Assembly (NCBI RefSeq): GCF_022919155.1
Contig: NZ_CP095045.1
Span: forward strand, 434,001 to 498,000
Direction of reading: 5' to 3'
From: Leucobacter allii
GTDB lineage: Bacteria; Actinomycetota; Actinomycetes; Actinomycetales; Microbacteriaceae
DNA length: 64,000 nucleotides
The position numbers were made by a program, and so were the translations under genes. Shown here piece by piece: positions 34,637-43,038 of this stretch. Each line of letters begins with the position of its first letter. The first letter of the stretch is position 1. The notes beneath the pieces were generated by a model, which did not search any database, was not told where the DNA came from, and saw only the letters and a program-made list of their open reading frames with translations.

Positions 34637-36097
34637 ATGGAGCCGACAGTGCATCGCGACGAGCTCTTCATCGGGGGCCGTTGGATCGGCGCCGCCGCGA
34701 GGCGGCGCCGATCGGTGACCGATTCGAACACCGGTGAGATCCTGGGATCGTATCCGCTCGCCGAAGTCCCGGATCTCGACGCCGCGGTCGCAGCCGCCGA
34801 GGCTTCGCTGCGCGACCGCAGCGGGTGGGGCGGCTATCCCGGGATGCAGCGCGCCGCGGTGATGCGGCGGTTCGCCGACGCGATCGAACGCCGCCGCGCG
34901 CCGCTCGGAGAGCTGATCAGCCGTGAAGTGGGGACGCCGATCGCCCGGTCGATCTACAGCAACGTCGACACCGCGGTCGAGCTTCTGCGCTTCTACGCGA
35001 GCGTCATCGAACGCACCCCGATCGAAGATCTCCGCGGCGCCGAGCGTGGGTTCTCGATCGTCCGCCGTGAGGCGGTCGGCGTCGTCGGCATGATCGGCCC
35101 GTGGAACTTCCCGCTGAGCACCCTCTTCTTCAAACTCGCCCCCGCGCTCGCCGCCGGGTGCACCGCGATCGTGAAGCCGGCGTCCGACACGGCGCTCGAC
35201 TCGTACTTGATCGCCGAGGCCGCCATCGAAGCCGATCTGCCGCCCGGCGTGCTGAACATCCTGCCGTGCGCGCACGAGACGGCCTCACGTCTGGTGGCGC
35301 ATCCCGGGGTGAAGATGATCGCCTTCACGGGATCCACACCGGTGGGCCGGGAGCTCTCGACCGTCTGCGGCGGGCTCCTCAAGCCGGTGACCCTGGGGCT
35401 CGGCGACAAGTCGGCGGCGCTGCTGCTCGAGGACGCCCCGCTCGAGCGCTTCCTCGCGGAGCTGCACGACCTGAGCTTCTCGAACAACGGCCAGGCCTGC
35501 TCGAACAACTCCCGGATCATCGTGCCGGCCTCGCGCTACGACGAGATCGTCGACGGCATCGTGGAGGAGGTGTCGTCGTGGCGGATCGGCTCCTCGCTCG
35601 ACCCCGAGAGCCGGATCGGGCCGCTCGTCACCGAGGAGCATCGCGCGTTCGTCGAGCGGCACACCGATCGGGCGGTGCGCGAGGGCGCGCGGATCCTCAC
35701 CCGGGGCGCGCGGCCGGATCGTCCGGGCTACTTCGTCGCGCCCACCGTGCTCGGTGAGGTGACGCCCGAGATGACGGTCTTCCGCGAGGAGGTCTTCGGG
35801 CCGACCGTCTCCGTCACCCGGTACAGCGGTGATCCGGAGGAGGGGGTGCGCCTCGTGAACGATTCCGCCTACGGCCGTGCGGGAGCGGTGTTCACCGAGG
35901 ATGAGTCGGTCGGCATCGACATCGCGCGCCGCATCGACACCGGCGCGGTCGGATTCAACATGTACAACTTCGATATCCATGCCCCCTTCGCGGTGCGCAA
36001 GGACTCCGGGATCGGATTCGAACTCGGAGCCGAGGCCATCGACGTCTACCTGAACTACAAGACGATCTTCACGCCGGCCGTGCCCGCCGGATTCTGA
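34637..36097 (+). CDS. Aldehyde dehydrogenase family protein lacking the usual catalytic glutamate
   Basis: 486 residues with ALDH landmarks: [38 protein letters not shown], catalytic Cys288 in [11 protein letters not shown], and [11 protein letters not shown]. The E-L-G-G-K motif reads G254-L-G-D-K, so the general-base Glu is Gly and the adjacent Gly is Asp. The 34-residue distance between this position and Cys288 equals the normal spacing, so the alignment is firm. It may act as a CoA-acylating or otherwise altered semialdehyde dehydrogenase. Good AGGAG before the ATG. Confidence 0.9.
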   Translation: MEPTVHRDELFIGGRWIGAAARRRRSVTDSNTGEILGSYPLAEVPDLDAAVAAAEASLRDRSGWGGYPGMQRAAVMRRFADAIERRRAPLGELISREVGTPIARSIYSNVDTAVELLRFYASVIERTPIEDLRGAERGFSIVRREAVGVVGMIGPWNFPLSTLFFKLAPALAAGCTAIVKPASDTALDSYLIAEAAIEADLPPGVLNILPCAHETASRLVAHPGVKMIAFTGSTPVGRELSTVCGGLLKPVTLGLGDKSAALLLEDAPLERFLAELHDLSFSNNGQACSNNSRIIVPASRYDEIVDGIVEEVSSWRIGSSLDPESRIGPLVTEEHRAFVERHTDRAVREGARILTRGARPDRPGYFVAPTVLGEVTPEMTVFREEVFGPTVSVTRYSGDPEEGVRLVNDSAYGRAGAVFTEDESVGIDIARRIDTGAVGFNMYNFDIHAPFAVRKDSGIGFELGAEAIDVYLNYKTIFTPAVPAGF

Positions 36098-36111
36098 ACG
36101 GAGCTCAGACC

Positions 36112-36864
36112 ATGCAGATCCTCCCCGTCGACGGCCTTCCGGAGTTCGCCCCCGGCGTCTCGATCGCGCGGGAGATCGCGGCGGTCGGCGAGGTGCAGCC
36201 CGGCGACATCCTCGTGGTGACGAGCAAGATCGTCTCGAAGGCCGAGGGGCGCTTCCTCCCGGCGTCCGAGAAGGCACGGGCGCTCGCGGCGGAGACGGTG
36301 CGCGTGGTGGCCGCGATCCCGGGCGGCGGAGCCTCGGCCATCGTGGAGAACCGCCTGGGGTTGGTGATGGCCGCGGCCGGTATCGACGAGAGCAACGTCG
36401 AGGGGGAGCGGCTGCTGCTCCTGCCGCAGGATCCGGACGCCTCGGCCCGTGCGATCGCGGAAGAGGTCGAGCGGCTCACCGGATGCCTCGTCGGGGTGCT
36501 GATCAGCGACACCGCGGGCCGACCGTGGCGCGTCGGCCAGACCGACATGGCGATCGGGGCGGCTCGCGTGCAGGTCATCGACGACGTGCGCGGCACGACC
36601 GACGCGAACGGCAAGCCGCTCGCGGTCACCCAGCGCTGCATCGGCGACGAGCTCGCTGCGGCCGCGGATCTCGTGAAGGGCAAGGCCACGGGGGTGCCGG
36701 TGGCGATCGTCCGGGGGCTCGCGCACTACGTCGGCGTCGGGTTCACGGCGGGTGCGCGCTCCATCGTCAGAGATCCCGAACAGGATCTCTTCCGCCTGGG
36801 GACGGCCGAGGCGATCGCCGAGGGACGCCGGCGGAGGGAACGCGCGCCGGGGGACGACGCGTAG
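36112..36864 (+). CDS. cofE: Coenzyme F420-0:L-glutamate ligase, single-domain form
   Basis: 250 residues matching CofE and the N-terminal half of Fbi[85 protein letters not shown]. It adds the gamma-linked glutamate tail to F420-0. Mycobacterial FbiB carries an extra C-terminal FMN-binding domain; it is absent here, as the gene ends right after the ligase domain and the next gene starts in its stop codon. Confidence 0.93.
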   Translation: MQILPVDGLPEFAPGVSIAREIAAVGEVQPGDILVVTSKIVSKAEGRFLPASEKARALAAETVRVVAAIPGGGASAIVENRLGLVMAAAGIDESNVEGERLLLLPQDPDASARAIAEEVERLTGCLVGVLISDTAGRPWRVGQTDMAIGAARVQVIDDVRGTTDANGKPLAVTQRCIGDELAAAADLVKGKATGVPVAIVRGLAHYVGVGFTAGARSIVRDPEQDLFRLGTAEAIAEGRRRRERAPGDDA

Positions 36865-37550
36865 TGGACGCCGCGCTCTGGCACGCCGTCGTCCCGATCC
36901 GGAGCTTCGGATCGGGGAAGCAGCGCCTGCGCGCAGTCGCGAGCGGGCCCGCGGTCGACGCCGTCGCAGAACGCCTCGCGCTGCGCACGCTCGACGCGCT
37001 CGAGGGCGCCTCGCGAGTCGCGGCGAGCTGGGTGGTGACCGACGAGGAATCGGATCGCTTCGCGGGGCTCAGACGCGTGGAAGTGCTGCGCGAGGCGCGC
37101 GCGGACGGGTTGAACTCCGCGGTGCGACGGGGTCTCGAGGCGGTGCGGGAGCGCGCGCACGGGCGGGAGGAGCCGCGAATCCTCGTGCTCCACGCCGACC
37201 TCCCCTTCATCACTCCGGAGGCGATCGACGCCGTGCTGCGGCGCTGGGAGCTCTCCGCTGCCGACGCCTACGTGCCGGATCGCCGGGGAGACGGGACCAC
37301 CGCGCTCGGGTACCACCCCGGGAGCGCGCGGCCTCCGATGTTCGGGCCGGGATCCGCCCGCCGGCACTCGGAGGCCGGATTCGCCCGCACCCGGCTCCCC
37401 GAGGCGCATCCGCTCCGTTCGGATCTCGATACGCGGGATCAGCTGGTGCAGTACCTGCGCTCGGGCGCGGCGGATGCGCTCGACGGGGTGATCCGCGGGC
37501 TCGATCTCGGGCTGCACGAGTGCGGTCCGGCGCGTTCGACGGCGGCGTAG
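36864..37550 (+). CDS. cofC: 2-phospho-L-lactate/phosphoenolpyruvate guanylyltransferase
   Basis: 228 residues from GTG 36864, which overlaps the cofE stop by one base. CofC/FbiD features: WHAVVPIRSFGSGKQRL at the N-terminus (nucleotide-binding loop), DGLNSAVRRGLEAV, VLHADLPFITPEAI (metal-binding Asp), and a later DGTTALGYHPG. It activates phospholactate or PEP with GTP for CofD. With cofD (24405-25415) and cofE this completes the F420 tail pathway apart from FO synthesis. Confidence 0.92.
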   Translation: MDAALWHAVVPIRSFGSGKQRLRAVASGPAVDAVAERLALRTLDALEGASRVAASWVVTDEESDRFAGLRRVEVLREARADGLNSAVRRGLEAVRERAHGREEPRILVLHADLPFITPEAIDAVLRRWELSAADAYVPDRRGDGTTALGYHPGSARPPMFGPGSARRHSEAGFARTRLPEAHPLRSDLDTRDQLVQYLRSGAADALDGVIRGLDLGLHECGPARSTAA

Positions 37551-37776
37551 GCGGGCGCTCGGCCTCGCGCACGACCGCCGCACGCCCGGCGCACGGCATC
37601 AGGAAGGGCCAGGCGGACAGCCGCGCATTCTCGGTATTCCAATTTGTGAACCGTTAGTTCTTTTCTGCGCTGGATCGATTCTGTTGCCGGTGCATTACAT
37701 AAATAAAAAGTAGTATCGCTCCCACTCAAAAGGCTGTATCTTAAACAGAACCAACGGTTCATATACGGGAGTTGCA
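37551..37776 (+). promoter_or_regulatory. Promoter region of the second ABC importer with two operators
   Basis: A 226-bp gap, AT-rich from about 37630. It holds GAACC-GTT-AGTTC (37648-37660) and the perfect GAACC-AAC-GGTTC (37748-37760), about 100 bp apart. A possible -10 box TATCTT (37737-37742) would start transcription at or inside the second palindrome, so IclR-type repression is expected. GGGAG precedes the permease ATG by 6 nt. Confidence 0.6.
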
Positions 37777-38715
37777 ATGACGCAGACCACAATCAGAGAA
37801 CGCCCGCCGTCCCAGTTGCAGCGGGCGTCGGAGCACCGAGCACCGGGGCGCCCGAACGTGTTCGCGCCGATCCTCCGCATCCTCGCCATCGCGATCGGGG
37901 TGCTGGTCGCCGTCGTCGTCCTCTGGGAGGGGTACAAGGCGCTCGGGCAGGCGACGGGCGACAAGATCCCGTTCACCGCGATCCCGCTGCCGGTCTCCAC
38001 GTCCGACTACGCGATGCCGCACATCCTCACGATCCTGTCGGTGCTCGCCGAACCCACGAGCGGGGCCTCGGGCCAGTCGCTCTTCGTCTACCTCATGCAG
38101 CAGCTCTCGGTGACGCTGCGCGAGGCCGGGCTCGGCCTGCTCATCGGCGCGGTCATCGGGTGCGGGCTCGCGGTGCTGCTGCGCGAGATCATCGTGCTGA
38201 GCCGCGGGCTCCTGCCCTGGCTCGTGATGTCGCAGACCATCCCGCTGGTGGCGCTCGCGCCGATCATCGTGGTGTGGGCGGGGGCCGCCGGGCTGCCGAG
38301 CTGGGTCGCGGTGACCGTGATCTCCGCGTACCTGTCCTTCTTCCCCGTGGTCATCAACATGCTCACCGGCCTCAACAGCCCGAAGCCCGTGCAGCTCGAA
38401 CTCATGCAGTCGGTCTCGGCCTCGCGGTGGCAGATCCTGTGGTGGCTGCGCTTCCCCTCGGCGGTGCCGAACCTGTTCACCGGCCTCCGCCTCGCCGCGA
38501 CGGCCTCGGTGATCGGCGCCATCGTGGGCGAACTCTCTGCCGGCACCGGCCTCGGTATCGGCCGCGCGATCCTGACCGCCGCCTACTACTACAGCAATTC
38601 GCCGGAGACCCTGTTCGCGGCCGTGCTCATCGCGTCGCTCGGCGGTGTCGTGTTCGTTCAGATCATCACCCTCATCGAGGTGCTCGTTCTCAGGAAGAGG
38701 AATATCAATGGTTAG
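37777..38715 (+). CDS. ABC transporter permease (nitrate/sulfonate/thiamine-precursor class)
   Basis: 312 residues with six to seven membrane helices and the BPD-type EAA loop (LELMQSVSASRWQILWWLRFPSAVPNLFTGLRLA). A long N-terminal cytoplasmic tail precedes helix 1. It is one of two different permeases in this importer, so the channel is a heterodimer. The class imports taurine, sulfonates, thiamine pyrimidine or riboflavin. Overlaps the ATPase gene by 8 nt. Confidence 0.92.
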   Translation: MTQTTIRERPPSQLQRASEHRAPGRPNVFAPILRILAIAIGVLVAVVVLWEGYKALGQATGDKIPFTAIPLPVSTSDYAMPHILTILSVLAEPTSGASGQSLFVYLMQQLSVTLREAGLGLLIGAVIGCGLAVLLREIIVLSRGLLPWLVMSQTIPLVALAPIIVVWAGAAGLPSWVAVTVISAYLSFFPVVINMLTGLNSPKPVQLELMQSVSASRWQILWWLRFPSAVPNLFTGLRLAATASVIGAIVGELSAGTGLGIGRAILTAAYYYSNSPETLFAAVLIASLGGVVFVQIITLIEVLVLRKRNING

Positions 38716-39496
38716 CGCAATCTCAATTCAGAACGCGAGCAAGACGTTTCACGTCTCCGGCAAGTCGATCCCGGCGCTCGACGACATCACGCTGGACATC
38801 CCCGAGGGGGCGTTCGTCTCGCTGCTCGGACCGTCGGGGTGCGGCAAGAGCACCCTGCTGCGCGTGATCGGCGATCTCATCGATCCCGACGGGGGCACGG
38901 TCTCGATCCTCGGCAAGAACGCCCGCGCGGCGCGGCAGGATCGCGACTACGGCATGGTCTTCCAACAGCCGGGGCTCATGGACTGGCGCACGATCCAGAA
39001 GAACGTCGAGCTCCCCCTGCAGGTGGCCGGAGTCAAGGCGGCCGAGCGAGCGGCGCGTGCGCAGGAACTGCTCAAGCTCGTGCGGCTCGAGGGCTTCGAG
39101 AACCACCGCCCGGGTCAGTTGTCGGGGGGCATGCAGCAGCGCGCCGCGATCGCGCGCGCCCTGTCCTTCGAACCCAAGATCCTCCTGATGGACGAGCCGC
39201 TCGGCGCGCTCGACGAGATGAACCGAGAGTACCTGCAGCGCGAGCTGCTGCGCATCTGGCAGTCCACCGGCACCACGATCGTGTTCGTCACGCACAGCGT
39301 CTCCGAGGCGACCTTCCTCTCGACCGAGGTCGTCGTGATGTCCCCCCGGCCGGGCAGGGTCGCCGAGCGGATCCCGATCGATCTGCCGTACCCCCGAGTC
39401 GACGAGACCCGCACCTCCGAGGAGTTCTACCACGCGGAGACTCGCGTGCGCGAGGCGCTCCACTCGGTGCTCGAGCCCACGACGGCCGGCGTCTGA
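38708..39496 (+). CDS. ABC transporter ATPase (SsuB/ThiZ class)
   Basis: 262 residues from ATG 38708: Walker A GPSGCGKSTLLRV, Q-loop MVFQQPGLMDW, signature LSGGMQQRAAIARAL, Walker B ILLMDEPLGALD, H-loop FVTHSVSEA. Matches the nitrate/taurine/thiamine-precursor importers. Flanked by two permease genes with 8-nt and 1-nt overlaps. Confidence 0.94.
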   Translation: MVSAISIQNASKTFHVSGKSIPALDDITLDIPEGAFVSLLGPSGCGKSTLLRVIGDLIDPDGGTVSILGKNARAARQDRDYGMVFQQPGLMDWRTIQKNVELPLQVAGVKAAERAARAQELLKLVRLEGFENHRPGQLSGGMQQRAAIARALSFEPKILLMDEPLGALDEMNREYLQRELLRIWQSTGTTIVFVTHSVSEATFLSTEVVVMSPRPGRVAERIPIDLPYPRVDETRTSEEFYHAETRVREALHSVLEPTTAGV

Positions 39497-40311
39497 TGAC
39501 GGCGACGCAGGCAGTCTCGCTTCCGGCGAGCGGAAAGAACTCCAGAGCGGCGGAGCGGCTCAGGTCGTTCCTCCCTGCGATCGTGGTCGGGCTGGTCGTC
39601 CTGATCCTCTGGGAGGGCATCGTGCGGCTCGCCCAGGTGCCGTCGTTCATCCTCCCGGCGCCGTCGGACGTCATCGCGACGTTCTTCTCGCGGTTCGGCG
39701 AGCTCATGTCGGCAGCGCGGGTCACGACGGTCGGCGTCTTCGGCGGCATCCTGATGGGCGGCGCCCTCGCCGTCATCGCCTCGCTCATCGTGAGCCTGTT
39801 CGAGCGGTTCGCGAAGACGGCGCTCGTGCTCGTCGCCATCATCAGCTGCGCCCCGGTCGTGGCCCTCGCCCCCATCTTCAACGCCTGGTTCGGTGCGACC
39901 AACATCTTCTCGAAGATCTCGGTGGCGGCGATCATGGTCTTCTTCCCCGTGATGGTGAACACCACGCGGGGGCTGCTCGCCGTGACGCCCCTGCACCGGG
40001 AGCTGCTCGACTCGCTCGGCGCCTCGCGGGGCCAACTGCTGCGTTTCGTGCGGATCCCCGGTGCGCTGCCGTCGCTCATCGACGGGCTGAAAGTCGGATC
40101 GACCCTCGCGGTCATCGGCATCATCGTCGCGGAGTACTTCGGCGGAACGGCGAACGCGCTCGGCGTGATGATCGCGAACTCCGCGGCGCTCTCGCAGTTC
40201 AGCCTCACCTGGGCCGCGGTCTTCGCCGCGAGCATTCTGGGCCTCACCGCCTACGGATTGGTGCTCCTGCTCGGCCGTACCGTCGTCCCCTGGAAGCAGA
40301 CGGCGCTGTGA
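39496..40311 (+). CDS. ABC transporter permease, second subunit
   Basis: 271 residues, six membrane helices, with the coupling loop RELLDSLGASRGQLLRFVRIPGALPSLIDGLKVGSTLA. Forms the channel with the permease at 37777-38715. Start ATG 39496 shares one base with the ATPase stop. The longer open frame upstream is another frame of the ATPase gene. Confidence 0.92.
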   Translation: MTATQAVSLPASGKNSRAAERLRSFLPAIVVGLVVLILWEGIVRLAQVPSFILPAPSDVIATFFSRFGELMSAARVTTVGVFGGILMGGALAVIASLIVSLFERFAKTALVLVAIISCAPVVALAPIFNAWFGATNIFSKISVAAIMVFFPVMVNTTRGLLAVTPLHRELLDSLGASRGQLLRFVRIPGALPSLIDGLKVGSTLAVIGIIVAEYFGGTANALGVMIANSAALSQFSLTWAAVFAASILGLTAYGLVLLLGRTVVPWKQTAL

Positions 40312-40363
40312 CCGGCCTCACCCCATGCAATACCCCATCACCCGTTCGGAAGTAAGGAAAACA

Positions 40364-41521
40364 ATGATGTTTCAGAGCAGAGGAGTCCGTTCGGCTCTCT
40401 CGATCGGCGCGGCCGGTCTCCTGGTCGCCAGCCTCGCCGGCTGCGGCAGCATGTCCGAATCCACCGACACCTCAGTCGCGGCGTCGAACGCGGATTGCGA
40501 GCAGATCGACAAGGTCACCGTGGTGCTCCAGTGGGTCGCGCAGGCGCAGTTCGCCGGCTACTTCGCGGCGGCCGACGAGGGCTACTACGCCGACCAGTGC
40601 CTCGACGTCACCATCCAGGAGGGCGGCACGAACGTCGTCCCCCAGCAGGTGCTCGCCTCGGGCAACGCGCAGTTCGCCGTCAGCCACGTGGTGAAGAGCA
40701 TGGCCTCCCGTGAGGAGGGCGCCGACATCGTGAACATCTCGCAGGTCTTCCAGCGCGGTGCGTACCTCGAGGTGGCCTGGGCCGATTCGGGCATCGAGAC
40801 GCTGCAGGACTTCACGGGCAAGAAGGTCGGCTCCTGGGGCGCTGGCAACGACCTCACCCTGCGCGCCGCGCTCGAGGGCGAGGGCGTCGATTTCGACAAG
40901 GACTTCGAGATCGTTCAGCAGCCCTTCGACATGTCGCTGCTGCTCAACCGCGAGGCCGATGTCGTGCAGGCGAAGACCTACAACGAGTTCGCGCAGCTGC
41001 TCGAGACGGTGAACCCCGACACCGGCGAGCTGTACCAGCCGGAGGACTTCAGCGTGATCAATCTGCAGGAGCTCGGATACCAGACGCTCGAGGACGGCGT
41101 CTACTCGAGCAGCAAGTGGCTCGAGGAGGGCGACAACGCCGATGTCGCCGCGCGCTTCCTCGCCGCGACATACGAGGGCTGGGCGTTCTGCCGCGACGAT
41201 GCCGAGAGCTGCGTGCAGTCGGTGCTCGATCGGGGCAGCGCGCTGGGAGCGACCCACCAGACCTGGATGATGAACGAGGTGAACAAGCTCATCTGGCCGA
41301 ACCCGAACGGCGAGGCGATCGGGACGCTCGATCCCGATGCGTGGGATCAGACGATCGAGGTCGCGATGGGCGGCGGCGTGCTCAGCGAGGCACCGGACGA
41401 CGGCGCGTCCCGCTCGGACATCCACGAGGCGGCGCTGAAGCTGCTCGAGGACACGGACGTCGACGTGGTCGGCGACGACTTCGAGCCGATCGAGGTGGAG
41501 CTCACCGAGGGCGGCAAGTAG
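40364..41521 (+). CDS. ABC transporter substrate-binding lipoprotein, NMT1/THI5-like
   Basis: 385 residues, signal peptide with lipobox L-A-G-C, then VTVVLQWVAQAQFAGYFAAADEGYYADQCLDVTIQEGGTNVVPQQVLASGNAQFAVSH, typical of the NMT1/THI5-like class that binds thiamine pyrimidine (HMP derivatives), riboflavin or other ring compounds. In this setting it is the likely receptor for the pyrimidine- or hydantoin-like substrate, or for a flavin-like F420 precursor. Start ATG 40364 with AAGGA 5 nt upstream. Confidence 0.92.
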   Translation: MMFQSRGVRSALSIGAAGLLVASLAGCGSMSESTDTSVAASNADCEQIDKVTVVLQWVAQAQFAGYFAAADEGYYADQCLDVTIQEGGTNVVPQQVLASGNAQFAVSHVVKSMASREEGADIVNISQVFQRGAYLEVAWADSGIETLQDFTGKKVGSWGAGNDLTLRAALEGEGVDFDKDFEIVQQPFDMSLLLNREADVVQAKTYNEFAQLLETVNPDTGELYQPEDFSVINLQELGYQTLEDGVYSSSKWLEEGDNADVAARFLAATYEGWAFCRDDAESCVQSVLDRGSALGATHQTWMMNEVNKLIWPNPNGEAIGTLDPDAWDQTIEVAMGGGVLSEAPDDGASRSDIHEAALKLLEDTDVDVVGDDFEPIEVELTEGGK

Positions 41522-41536
41522 GTTTCAGGTATCTCA

Positions 41537-41573
41537 GGGGATCCGGCGGCGCGGGACGCGGCGCCGGATCCCC
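41537..41573 (+). terminator. Terminator after the ABC importer operon
   Basis: Perfect 12-bp stem GGGGATCCGGCG (41537-41548) with CGCCGGATCCCC (41562-41573) and a 13-nt loop, 15 nt after the binding-protein stop. The next gene begins 32 nt later, so some readthrough may occur. Confidence 0.7.
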
Positions 41574-41605
41574 GCTTCTGCGAGCGCGAGAGGCGGCTCA
41601 GACGA

Positions 41606-42466
41606 ATGAATCAGCAGAACGGCACGGGCGACGGGATCACGATCGCGTGCGCGCAGATCGATCCTCAGATCGGTGACATCGAGGGAAACATCGACCGCTG
41701 CGAGGTCGCGATCCGCGGCGCGGCGGAACGCGGCGCCGACGTCGTCGTGCTCCCGGAGTGCGCGAGCGGCGGATGGGCCTTCGCCGATCGCGGGGAGTCG
41801 GAGCGCGCGGCGCAGCGGCTCGAGGGCGGGCCGACGATCGCCGCCTGGCAGCGCCTGGCATCGGAGCTCGGCATCTGGGTGTGCGGGGGCTTCGGCGAGC
41901 TGACCGCGGATGGCGGGCTCTTCAATAGTTCGGCGCTCATCGCGCCGGACGGCGTGAAGGGCCTCTACCGCAAGGTGCATCTGTGGAACACGGAGAACCT
42001 GGCGTTCGATCCGGGCGATCTGGGGTACCCGGTGGTCTCCACCCCCTTCGGCCGCGTGGGGATGCTGATCTGCTACGACGCCTGGATCCCCGAGAGCTTC
42101 CGCAGCCTGGCCGTGAAGGGCGCCGATCTGGTGCTCGCGCCGAGCGACTGGGTGCCGAACCCGCGGCAGCCGGCCGATGTGCCGCCGCTCGCGCACATCA
42201 TGGTCATGGCGGGCGCGCACAGCAACCAGCTGTACGTCGCCGCAGCGAGCCGGTGGGGGAACGAGCGCGGGCAGCAGTTCATCGGGCGCAGCGTCATCGC
42301 CGATCACTCCGGCTGGCTCCTCGCCGACGCCGGATCGGGCGAAGAGGTCATCACCGCGGTGATCGATCCCGTCGGGAGCCGGTCTGATCGCAGGAACGAT
42401 CCGTTCAACCGTCCGCTCGGCGATCGGAGGGTCTCGCAATACGATCTCGGCGAGGTCGTCTCATGA
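41606..42466 (+). CDS. Carbon-nitrogen hydrolase (nitrilase superfamily)
   Basis: 286 residues with Glu51 (VVLPECASGGW), Lys123 (YRKVHLWNTEN) and Cys156 (LICYDAWIPE). Very similar in layout to the enzyme at 5437-6291. It is the last gene of the block before trnW and stands behind a terminator-like hairpin, so it may be separately expressed. Function is amide or ureide hydrolysis; the substrate is not assignable. Shine-Dalgarno sequence is weak. Confidence 0.9.
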   Translation: MNQQNGTGDGITIACAQIDPQIGDIEGNIDRCEVAIRGAAERGADVVVLPECASGGWAFADRGESERAAQRLEGGPTIAAWQRLASELGIWVCGGFGELTADGGLFNSSALIAPDGVKGLYRKVHLWNTENLAFDPGDLGYPVVSTPFGRVGMLICYDAWIPESFRSLAVKGADLVLAPSDWVPNPRQPADVPPLAHIMVMAGAHSNQLYVAAASRWGNERGQQFIGRSVIADHSGWLLADAGSGEEVITAVIDPVGSRSDRRNDPFNRPLGDRRVSQYDLGEVVS

Positions 42467-42597
42467 GGCGACGTTCCCGGGGATGCGCCCGGTTCGACAC
42501 GGGCCGCCGCATCGCGTAGAGTGTTCCTCGGTAGTTGACTTCTGCCAGAATTTCCTATGCCCGAAGGCGCAGGGAGCGCGAGGGGTCGATGCACCAT

Positions 42598-42670
42598 AGG
42601 GCGGTGGCGCAATTGGTAGCGCAGCGGTCTCCAAAACCGCAGGTTGCAGGTTCGAGTCCTGTCCGCCCTG
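42598..42670 (+). tRNA. trnW: tRNA-Trp (anticodon CCA)
   Basis: 73 nt folding into a full cloverleaf. The acceptor stem AGGGCGG (42598-42604) pairs with CCGCCCT (42663-42669), discriminator G at 42670. Anticodon stem GCGGT/ACCGC encloses the loop CTCCAAA with CCA at 42631-42633. The T-loop contains GGTTCGAGTCC. The 3' CCA tail is not encoded. It lies directly upstream of secE, a conserved actinobacterial order. A TTGACT at 42535-42540 may be its -35 box. Confidence 0.97.
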
Positions 42671-42722
42671 CCGATCCGGCCCGGTGCCCAGCACCGGGCC
42701 GGGCAGAGGAAAGGACGGGCGA

Positions 42723-42998
42723 TTGAGCAGCAGTGAAGTCGAGGAGAGCGGCGGCGGCCTGGTCGAGCGCGCCAAGGCGGATCGTGCGGCCAAGCGCAAT
42801 TGGTTCAGCCGGATCGTGCTCTTCATCCAGCAGGTCATCGCCGAGCTGAAGAAGGTCGTCACCCCGACCCGCAAGGAGCTCATCAACTACACCCTGGTCG
42901 TGATCGCCTTCGTGCTGATCATGATGGCGCTCGTGTGGGTGCTCGATCAGGCCTTCGGCTGGGTGACCGTGTTCGTCTTCGGCACGCCGGCCGCATAG
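42723..42998 (+). CDS. secE: Preprotein translocase subunit SecE
   Basis: 91 residues. The conserved core LFIQQVIAELKKVVTPTRKELINYTLVVIAFVLIMMALVWVLDQAFG has the amphipathic helix and the single membrane helix of short actinobacterial SecE. Start TTG 42723 is preceded by AAAGGA at suitable distance; the GTG at 42684 lies too near the tRNA and adds an unusual leader. It clamps SecY in the plasma membrane translocon. Confidence 0.95.
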   Translation: MSSSEVEESGGGLVERAKADRAAKRNWFSRIVLFIQQVIAELKKVVTPTRKELINYTLVVIAFVLIMMALVWVLDQAFGWVTVFVFGTPAA

Positions 42999-43038
42999 CG
43001 CCCCGGCGCCCCACATCACGCAAGGAAACGAAGAAGAG

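Noticed and set aside
23440..42530. Recent integrative element at trnW
   Set aside because: No integrase, no duplicated tRNA 3' end at the other side and no strong GC shift were seen. Only the older-insertion interpretation was kept.
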